The translations under genes were made by a program, and so were the position numbers. A stretch of 6,705 bases of DNA from Chloroflexota bacterium (lineage in GTDB: Bacteria > Chloroflexota > Anaerolineae > Aggregatilineales > UBA2796), in contig RFIM01000159.1 of the NCBI GenBank assembly GCA_003695215.1, positions 1-6,705 on the forward strand, given 5' to 3'. Below, one piece after another: positions 1 to 5,194 of this stretch; position 1 is the first letter of the stretch, and each line of letters starts with the position of its first letter. Under the pieces are notes generated by a model. The model searched no databases. It had not been told where the DNA came from and worked only from the letters and a program-made list of their open reading frames with translations.

Positions 1-1881
1 CGCTACTTCGGGCGCTATTGGATGATCTTGCTGCTCGTGCTGGCTTTGTTGCTAGCCTCAACCTGGACGCAAGTGGTGGCGCCCGAGCTGATCGGGCAAG
101 CTGTGGACTGCTACCTGTTCCAGCGGCCTGGCACAGTTTGCACTTACACTCAAGAGGACGCTCGGGCGATTGAGGCGCGCTTCCGCGCCGATCCAAGCCT
201 GAGCGCAGCTGAGCGCGAGGCAGCTATCCGCGATGCCAAGATCAGCGGCTTGCTCGGCTTGGTCGCAGTTCTAGTGCTGCTGTTCATCGGCGGCGCCGTG
301 ATGAACGGCATGATGTTCTTCCTGATGAACTGGACAGGCTTGCATGTGCTCTATCACTTGCGCCGCGAAGTCTTCAAGCACATGCATAGGCTCTCCTTGC
401 GCTACTACGCCGAGAACGAGGTCGGCAACATCATGAGCCGCCTGACGAGCGACCTGGAGACCATTCAGCAGACGATCAACTTCGCGCTGATCAGCGTGGC
501 CAGCGGCGCCCTGCTGATGATCTGGATCGCTATCAAGATGTTCCAAGCCAACGTTGGCTATGCCCTGCTGAGCCTCTCGGCTGTGCCGTTCATGTTCGTC
601 GCCACGCTGTATTTCAGCAATCAGGCGCGCAAAGCCTTTCGGCGCAGCCGCCAGCAGATGGGCAATGTGAATGCTGACTTGCAAGAGAGCATCGTCGGTG
701 TCCGCGAAGCTCAGGCCTTCAGCCGCGAAGACGAGAACATCGCCGAGTTCATGCGCGTGAACGCAGCCAACCGCGATGCTAACGTGCGCGCAGCCAGCTT
801 CACTAGCGCCCTCACGCCGACTCTCGAAGCGCTGGGCTTTGTGGCTGTGGCGATCGTGGTCGTCGTCGGCGGCCTAGCCGTCTTCCGCGATGAGCCCTTG
901 TTCGGCACAACCATCTCGCTCGGCACGGTCTTCGCCTTCTTGCAGTACGTACAGCGCTTCAATCAGCCGATCCAGCAGATCGCGCTGCTGTGGACGAACA
1001 TCCAGAGCGCCATCGCAGGCGGCGAGCGCATCTTCGGCCTGCTGGACACGCAGCCTGACTTTGAAGATGCGCCGAACGCGCGGCCTATGCCGCCAATCCA
1101 AGGCCGAGTCGAGTTCGTGGACGTCTGGGCAGAGTACAAGAAAGATCAGCCTGTGCTACGTGGCATCAACTTGACGGCTGAGCCAGGGCAGACTATCGCC
1201 ATTGTCGGTCCGACGGGCGCCGGCAAGACGACGATCATCAACCTGATACCGCGCTTCTATGACGTCTCGCGCGGCGCTGTGAAGATTGACGGCATAGATA
1301 TCCGCGAGGTCACTCTTGATAGCCTGCGCAGCCAAATCGGCATCGTGCTGCAGGATAGCTTCTTGTTTGCCGATACGGTCATGAACAACATCCGCTATGG
1401 CAGGCTGGAGGCGACCGACGAAGAAGTCATCGCCGCCGCCAAGCTCGTGGCAGCCGATCAGTTCATCGAGCGCTTGCCCAACGGCTATCAGACTGTGCTA
1501 GGCGAGCGCGGCAGCGGCTTGAGTCAAGGCCAGCGCCAACTGATCGCTATTGCGCGCGCCGCGCTCAAGAATCCGCGCATCCTGATCCTTGACGAAGCTA
1601 CCTCCAGCGTGGATACGCGCACTGAGCGCGTCATTCAGAGCGCTTTGGAGAAATTGCTGCATGGGCGCACCAGTTTCGTGATCGCTCATCGGCTCAGCAC
1701 TATCCGCAACGCCGATCAGGTGCTAGTGGTGAAGGCAGGCCAGATCGTCGAGCGCGGCACGCACAGCGAGCTGCTGGCGCAAAAAGGCGCCTACTACGAT
1801 CTGTACATGAGCCAGTTCCGCCGCCAAGATCAGGCTGCTGATGGCAGCGCGCCCAGCCGAGCCGTCATTGCGCCTGCCTAG
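1..1881 (+). CDS. ABC exporter half-transporter (TMD-NBD fusion), 5' end cut by window
   Basis: This is an inner-membrane ABC exporter half-transporter, expected to use ATP to move a lipid, drug or peptide outward as a dimer. The frame is open from base 1 (626 codons visible; the first internal ATG is at 22 but the reading runs upstream), so the N-terminus is missing. Numbered from base 1, TM1 is at about 8-26, TM2 at about 82-109, and further hydrophobic segments lie near 160-205 and 275-315. The nucleotide-binding domain has a probable A-loop Tyr379, Walker A GPTGAGKT (403-410, K409), Q-loop Gln451, signature LSQGQ (507-511), Walker B ILILDE (Asp531, catalytic Glu532) and H-loop His563. LSQGQ, the intact glutamate and the YDLYMSQF tail resemble the catalytic TM288-type half of heterodimeric exporters, so a partner with a degenerate site may lie upstream (inference). 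The loop between TM1 and TM2 is long, about 55 residues, with two cysteines. The substrate cannot be told from sequence. The gene meets its convergent neighbour at a shared CTAG. Confidence 0.95.
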   Translation, partial: RYFGRYWMILLLVLALLLASTWTQVVAPELIGQAVDCYLFQRPGTVCTYTQEDARAIEARFRADPSLSAAEREAAIRDAKISGLLGLVAVLVLLFIGGAVMNGMMFFLMNWTGLHVLYHLRREVFKHMHRLSLRYYAENEVGNIMSRLTSDLETIQQTINFALISVASGALLMIWIAIKMFQANVGYALLSLSAVPFMFVATLYFSNQARKAFRRSRQQMGNVNADLQESIVGVREAQAFSREDENIAEFMRVNAANRDANVRAASFTSALTPTLEALGFVAVAIVVVVGGLAVFRDEPLFGTTISLGTVFAFLQYVQRFNQPIQQIALLWTNIQSAIAGGERIFGLLDTQPDFEDAPNARPMPPIQGRVEFVDVWAEYKKDQPVLRGINLTAEPGQTIAIVGPTGAGKTTIINLIPRFYDVSRGAVKIDGIDIREVTLDSLRSQIGIVLQDSFLFADTVMNNIRYGRLEATDEEVIAAAKLVAADQFIERLPNGYQTVLGERGSGLSQGQRQLIAIARAALKNPRILILDEATSSVDTRTERVIQSALEKLLHGRTSFVIAHRLSTIRNADQVLVVKAGQIVERGTHSELLAQKGAYYDLYMSQFRRQDQAADGSAPSRAVIAPA

Positions 1882-2942
1882 CGCGTCAGCTCAGCGATGG
1901 TGCAGTTCTTGCACTTGAGCGTCGGCACGGCGCGGCCTTCCATTAGCTCGGCCACCCAGTCGCGGAAAGGCACGCCGTTAGCCTGGTAGGTGTAGAAGCG
2001 ATCGTAGGGCAAGATGCAGTGGGCATTGCCGCCGCTGATGAAAGCGCGGAAGTTCGGCAATGCCTCAAGCGCCTCAAGGCGCGTATACATGCCCGCTTGC
2101 CAGTCGCGGCCGCCTTGTAAGCCATAGAAGAAGGCCTGGACGCGATCAGCGGCTGTGGTGAACTGCGTGAAGATCGCCTCAGGATGCCGCTTGCTGTTGG
2201 CTACATAGAGCTGGTTGATGATGAACGGATCGCCGCGCACGTCAGCCAGCTCGGGCAGTTCCTTCGCCAAATTCTCGAAGAAGCCCCACTTCTCTAAACC
2301 GTCCCACTCTGGCGTGATCACGCCGACGCCTGAATCGCCGATCAGGCGATGCATCGCCTGCGGATAACGGCTGAAAATGCTGTTGGCGTGCATAATCGCG
2401 CCATAACTGCCCGCGCTGCAGCCACTGACCAGGACTTTCTCCGCCTCAGGGAAATTCTGATAGACCCAGTCCAGGGCCGCTTTGGCGTTCACGTAGCCTT
2501 TGTGGTAGATGGTCAGGTTGGGCGTGTAATTCACTACACGGTCGCCAACGTGAACATCGCCCGTGCAGTAGGAGATCAGCACAGTGGCGTAATCGCGCAG
2601 CGGATTCTCAGGCCGCTCCAGATCGAAGACGCCTTGCCGCAAGGACATATCATGCAGGATATCCTCATAGGGAATCACCTCATCGGTGAACAAATCGACT
2701 GACTTCTGGCAATTCAGGCCGTTCCAGCAGGCGCCGCCGCCGATGAAATGGATATGCAGCTTGCGCTGATCTCTGCCGCGATTGACGTAAAAGGCGTACG
2801 GCGCGCCGCGCCCGCAGATGGTCTCGCCGCCCGTCACAATCTCTTCCCATTCAGGCGCGCTCTCAGCCAGCATCCTGACCTGTTGCGGATGCAGCGCCAG
2901 AAGCGCGCCGCTCAAAATTACTATCACCAAGCGCCTGAGCAT
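1878..2942 (-). CDS. Pectinacetylesterase/Notum-family serine hydrolase, exported or membrane-anchored
   Basis: This 354-residue protein belongs to the PAE/Notum alpha/beta-hydrolase family, whose known members remove acetyl groups from pectin or fatty acyl groups from proteins outside the cell. The visible family motifs are GGGACW (68-73), GCSAGSYG (174-181) with Ser176 as nucleophile, and GGNAHC (304-309) with His308. Asp266 in TTAADRVQ is the best candidate for the acid by position. The N-terminus has two arginines followed by a hydrophobic stretch (about 5-17), like a signal peptide or membrane anchor, but no clean signal peptidase site or lipobox is evident. Several cysteines (43, 72, 78, 126, 175, 309, 343, 346) fit an extracytoplasmic protein with disulfides; the C-terminal CKNC pair is notable. 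The ATG at 2942 is preceded by AAAGGG at an 8-base spacing. The gene is divergent from the YchF-like gene and convergent with the ABC exporter. Family assignment is firm. The substrate is unknown and need not be pectin. Confidence 0.9.
   Translation of the reverse strand: MLRRLVIVILSGALLALHPQQVRMLAESAPEWEEIVTGGETICGRGAPYAFYVNRGRDQRKLHIHFIGGGACWNGLNCQKSVDLFTDEVIPYEDILHDMSLRQGVFDLERPENPLRDYATVLISYCTGDVHVGDRVVNYTPNLTIYHKGYVNAKAALDWVYQNFPEAEKVLVSGCSAGSYGAIMHANSIFSRYPQAMHRLIGDSGVGVITPEWDGLEKWGFFENLAKELPELADVRGDPFIINQLYVANSKRHPEAIFTQFTTAADRVQAFFYGLQGGRDWQAGMYTRLEALEALPNFRAFISGGNAHCILPYDRFYTYQANGVPFRDWVAELMEGRAVPTLKCKNCTIAELTR
2343..2360. repeat. Perfect 18-bp palindrome inside the esterase gene
   Basis: CAGGCGATGCATCGCCTG is its own reverse complement over all 18 bases. 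It lies in the esterase coding region, over the codons for PQAMHRL just before the IGDSG segment. The flank extends the pattern: ATCGCC at 2334-2339 pairs with GGCGAT at 2345-2350, so three alternating copies of the same hexamer sit within 25 bases. It could be a protein-binding site, a methylation or uptake-like motif, or chance in a GCGC-rich genome. Confidence 0.6.
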
Positions 2943-2950
2943 AGCTATTG

Positions 2951-2956
2951 CCCTTT
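2951..2956 (-). promoter_or_regulatory. Ribosome binding site of the esterase gene
   Basis: On the minus strand AAAGGG lies 8 bases before the ATG at 2942-2940. It is a moderate Shine-Dalgarno match and supports this ATG as the start, giving an intact N-terminal hydrophobic segment. Confidence 0.55.
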
Positions 2957-2980
2957 CAAAAAATTCTCAATCTCTGCTGA

Positions 2981-3009
2981 ATTATGGCCAGTGTATAATC
3001 CAGCTGCAA
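2981..3009 (-). promoter_or_regulatory. Candidate promoter for the esterase gene (TTGCAG-17-CATAAT)
   Basis: Reading leftward, TTGCAG (3009-3004) and CATAAT (2986-2981) are separated by 17 bases. The -10 box matches the sigma-70-type consensus at 5 of 6 positions, while the -35 is weak beyond TTG. Transcription would begin near 2974, leaving a leader of about 30 bases before the ATG at 2942. It overlaps the rightward TATAAT box, so the two promoters may compete. Confidence 0.4.
2994..2999 (+). promoter_or_regulatory. -10 box (TATAAT) for the YchF-like gene
   Basis: A perfect TATAAT lies 38 bases before the ATG at 3038, in the only AT-richer stretch of the window. No convincing -35 hexamer is found 16-18 bases upstream (TCTCTG at 2971-2976 at 17-base spacing). 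The TTGACA at 3011-3016 looks like a -35 box but falls downstream of this -10, with no matching -10 before the gene. The expected start of transcription is near 3006. Confidence 0.55.
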
Positions 3010-3026
3010 ATTGACAGCACACGAAC

Positions 3027-3030
3027 GAGG
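3027..3030 (+). promoter_or_regulatory. Ribosome binding site deciding the YchF-like start
   Basis: GAGG sits 7 bases before the ATG at 3038. This favours that ATG over the in-frame TTG at 3011, which has no such site and would add nine residues before the conserved MRLGIVGLP start. Confidence 0.7.
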
Positions 3031-3037
3031 ACTCCTC

Positions 3038-4117
3038 ATGCGTTTAGGCATCGTGGGCTTGCCCAACAGCGGCAAGACGACCATTTTCAACGCGCTCACG
3101 CGCAGCAACCGCCCGACGGGCGCCGTCAGCGGCGGCAAGCTGGAAGTCTTCACGGCTGTGGTGCCTGTGCCTGATGTGCGCATCGATCAGCTGAGCGCGC
3201 TCTATAAGCCCAAGAAGACTATCTACGCCACGATCACCTACACTGATATCGGCGGCCTAGAGCGCGGCATCGGCAAAGAAGGCATCAGCGGCGAGCTGCG
3301 CAACCAGTTGCAGCAGGTGGAAGGTTTCATTCACGTCGTACGCGCCTTTGAAGATGAGAGCGTGCCGCATCCTGAGATCACTATCGATCCTTTGCGCGAT
3401 CTGAGCACAGTCGATACCGAATTCCTGCTCAGCGACCTAGTCACTATCGAAAGGCGTCTGGAGCGCTTGGCAGAAGAGCGCCGCAAAGGCAAGCCTGCTA
3501 ATCCTGCCACATTTGAGGCCGAGCTGGCCACGCTAGAGCGCTTCAAAGCGCACCTTGACGAGCTGAAGCCCTTGCGCGCCCTTGAGAGCACGCCTGAGGA
3601 GCGCCGCTTGGTGCGCGGCTATGGCTTGCTCTCGCTCAAGCCGATGCTGGTCATCTTCAATTCAGGCGAGCAAAGCTACGATGTGGCGCAAGCGCGCGCC
3701 TATCAGATGCCGAACCTGCGCATGATCGCCTTGCAAGGCAAGCTGGAGGCTGAAATTGCGCAGCTGCAAGGCGAGGATCAGCGCCTGTTTCTGGCCGAAT
3801 ACGGCATCGCCGAGCCAGGCGCGCAGCGCGCTATCCGCGAGAGCTACGAATTGCTGCACATCCATTCTTTCTTCACGGTCGGGCCTGATGAGGTGCGCGC
3901 TTGGACGATTCCTATTGGCGCTACAGCGCAAGAAGCCGCGGGCGTCATTCACTCGGATTTAGCGCGCGGCTTCATCCGCGCTGAAGTGACCGCCTGCGCC
4001 GACTTATTGGCGCTGGGCAGCGAGGCTGAAGTCAAGAAGCAAGGCAAAATGCGCCTTGAAGGCAAAGATTACATCGTCAAAGATGGCGATATTTTGCACA
4101 TTCGCGCCAATGTCTAG
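3038..4117 (+). CDS. YchF/Obg-family P-loop NTPase, divergent form with C-terminal TGS/DUF933-like domain
   Basis: This 359-residue cytoplasmic P-loop NTPase is close in length to YchF (OLA1 family), an ATPase that binds ribosomes and is linked to stress responses. The G1 motif GLPNSGKT is at 7-14 (K13), G3 is DIGGL at 70-74, and the G4 position reads NSGE (208-211), the non-GTP-specific NxxE form expected of the ATP-preferring YchF group. A helical segment (about 128-180, rich in Arg and Glu) follows. The C-terminus has HSDLARGFIRAEV (305-317) and the ending GKDYIVKDGDILHIRANV, typical of the YchF TGS/DUF933 domain. It departs from textbook YchF: the NYPF region reads GAVSGGK, and the loop after DIAGL, normally like GASKGEGLGN, reads GIGKEGISGELRN. 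It is therefore a sister lineage, and function transfer from E. coli YchF is only tentative. The start is ATG 3038, set by GAGG and the conserved N-terminus. The SDR gene follows after 8 bases. Confidence 0.88.
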   Translation: MRLGIVGLPNSGKTTIFNALTRSNRPTGAVSGGKLEVFTAVVPVPDVRIDQLSALYKPKKTIYATITYTDIGGLERGIGKEGISGELRNQLQQVEGFIHVVRAFEDESVPHPEITIDPLRDLSTVDTEFLLSDLVTIERRLERLAEERRKGKPANPATFEAELATLERFKAHLDELKPLRALESTPEERRLVRGYGLLSLKPMLVIFNSGEQSYDVAQARAYQMPNLRMIALQGKLEAEIAQLQGEDQRLFLAEYGIAEPGAQRAIRESYELLHIHSFFTVGPDEVRAWTIPIGATAQEAAGVIHSDLARGFIRAEVTACADLLALGSEAEVKKQGKMRLEGKDYIVKDGDILHIRANV

Positions 4118-4125
4118 CCAAATGG

Positions 4126-5136
4126 ATGCATGAGATGGTCAAAGCACTGGTCACAGGCGGCACAGGCTTTCTGGGCGCGCATATCGTGCGCCTGTTGGTG
4201 GCAGCAGGGCATGAAGTGCGCCTCTTGCGGCGCGCCAGCTCGCGCCTTGATTTGGTCGCCGATCTGCCCGTTGAGCATGCGCTCGGCGACGTGACCGACG
4301 CCGACTCGCTGCACAAAGCGGCTGCAGGCTGCGCCTGGATATTCCACACAGCGGCTATCGCTGACTATTGGCGGGCGCAGCGCGCCAAGATGTATCAGGT
4401 GAACGTGGAAGGCACGCGCAACGTGCTGCGAGCGGCGCAAGCGGCACAAGCCGAGCGCGTGATCTTCACCAGCAGCGCTGCAGCCGTCGGTTTGCGCCCT
4501 GATGGCGCGCCAAGCGATGAAACAGTCGCTTTCAACCTGCCGCCTGAGCGCTTTCCGTACGGTCATAGCAAGATGTTAGCTGAGCAGGAAGTGGCGAAAG
4601 CCGTGCAGGCAGGCCTGCCTGTGGTGACGCTCAATCCCTCAGTGATCTTTGGGCCAGGCGACTTGAACCTGATCAGCGGCAGCCTGATCGTAGAGCCTGC
4701 GCGCGGCTTGGTGCCGCCATTTTATCCTGCTGGCGCCGTGACGGCTATTGACGTGCGCGACGTGGCTGCAGCGCACCTTGCTGCCGCTGAACGCGGCGCC
4801 ATTGGCGAGCGCTATATCCTCGGCGCACAAGATGCAACCTACCGCGAGCTGTTCGCCATGATTTGCCAGATCGTCGGCGTGCGCGCACCGAAATTACTGC
4901 TGCCGCGCGCTCTCGCCACGCCGCTCGCCTATTTGGTCGGCGCGCTCAGCCGACTCGGACTCAAGCTGCCCGTGAATGCCGATCAAATCTGGTTGAGCGC
5001 GCGGCGCGTGCTCTTCAATTCGAGCAAGGCGCGCGCCGCTTTCGGCGAGCCGCGCATCAGCTTGCGCCAATCGTTAGAAGATACTTACCAATGGTATCTG
5101 CAGCACGGCTTGATCGCCAAAAAGGCAAGAGCCTGA
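4126..5136 (+). CDS. Extended SDR family NAD(P)-dependent epimerase/reductase
   Basis: This is a 336-residue extended short-chain dehydrogenase/reductase, a cytoplasmic enzyme acting on a nucleotide sugar, a sterol-like compound or a dihydroflavonol-like ketone. The Rossmann cofactor motif TGGTGFLG is at 10-17. Arginines 35, 36 and 40 after strand 2 hint at NADP(H). GDVTD is at 54-58, HTAA at 74-77, the catalytic Ser at TSS (115-117), and YGHSK gives Tyr145 and Lys149. NPSVIFGPGD (170-179) and the C-terminal SLEDTYQWY match the subgroup containing dihydroflavonol-4-reductase-like proteins and hopanoid-associated sugar epimerase HpnA. No hopanoid gene is nearby, so HpnA is not assigned. Two starts are possible. 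The ATG at 4126 lacks a Shine-Dalgarno site. The ATG at 4135 has GGA 8 bases upstream and begins at MVKALVTGG, the usual start for the family, and may be the true one. The gene lies 8 bases after the YchF-like gene, so co-transcription is likely. Confidence 0.9.
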   Translation: MHEMVKALVTGGTGFLGAHIVRLLVAAGHEVRLLRRASSRLDLVADLPVEHALGDVTDADSLHKAAAGCAWIFHTAAIADYWRAQRAKMYQVNVEGTRNVLRAAQAAQAERVIFTSSAAAVGLRPDGAPSDETVAFNLPPERFPYGHSKMLAEQEVAKAVQAGLPVVTLNPSVIFGPGDLNLISGSLIVEPARGLVPPFYPAGAVTAIDVRDVAAAHLAAAERGAIGERYILGAQDATYRELFAMICQIVGVRAPKLLLPRALATPLAYLVGALSRLGLKLPVNADQIWLSARRVLFNSSKARAAFGEPRISLRQSLEDTYQWYLQHGLIAKKARA

Positions 5137-5153
5137 TCGCCTGGCGCGGCATC

Positions 5154-5176
5154 CTGCGCTATACTGCCTAGCGCAG
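5154..5176. promoter_or_regulatory. Perfect 8-bp inverted repeat between SDR and NACHT genes
   Basis: CTGCGCTA (5154-5161) and TAGCGCAG (5169-5176) form a perfect stem around a 7-base loop, starting 17 bases after the SDR stop. No T-run follows, so it is not a standard intrinsic terminator. It overlaps a TATACT box and could be an operator for the NACHT gene, a weak or T-less terminator for the SDR gene, or an RNA processing hairpin. Confidence 0.5.
5160..5165 (+). promoter_or_regulatory. Candidate -10 box (TATACT) for the NACHT gene
   Basis: TATACT matches TATAAT at 5 of 6 positions and lies 35 bases before the ATG at 5195, almost the same distance as the TATAAT before the YchF-like gene. 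No good -35 hexamer is seen 16-18 bases upstream (TCGCCT at 5137-5142). If real, the NACHT gene has its own promoter as well as possible read-through from the SDR gene. Confidence 0.4.
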
Positions 5177-5182
5177 CCTTGC

Positions 5183-5186
5183 GGAG
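5183..5186 (+). promoter_or_regulatory. Ribosome binding site of the NACHT gene
   Basis: GGAG sits 8 bases before the ATG at 5195 and decides that start. An in-frame GTG at 5189 is only 2 bases from it, too close. A minimal ATG-TGA start-stop (5187-5192) lies in the spacer but abuts the GGAG, so its use is unlikely. Confidence 0.7.
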
Positions 5187-5194
5187 ATGTGATC

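Noticed and set aside
271..684. Minus-strand open frame of 137 codons rich in His, Gln and Ala
   Set aside because: It is antisense to the exporter transmembrane region, and its composition is that of a reverse-complement shadow.
2349..2702. Plus-strand open frame of 117 codons inside the esterase gene
   Set aside because: The esterase frame on the other strand carries the full family motif set. This frame shows no motif and no ribosome binding site.
3011..3016. TTGACA as a perfect -35 box or, in frame, a TTG start for the YchF-like gene
   Set aside because: A -10 for it would fall at about 3033-3039, over the start codon, where the bases do not fit. As a start codon it lacks a Shine-Dalgarno site, whereas ATG 3038 has GAGG at 7 bases.
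4114..4566. Minus-strand open frame of 150 codons opposite the SDR gene
   Set aside because: It lies wholly antisense to a gene with clear SDR motifs, has no recognisable domain, and is expected from GC-rich codon use in the overlapping frame.
4126..5136. Calling the SDR gene hpnA (hopanoid-associated sugar epimerase)
   Set aside because: The similarity is at subgroup level only. No squalene-hopene cyclase or other hopanoid gene is in the window.
5154..5180. Intrinsic terminator after the SDR gene
   Set aside because: The stem is good, but the downstream bases are CCTTGCGG, not a T-run, so I list it as an inverted repeat of open function.
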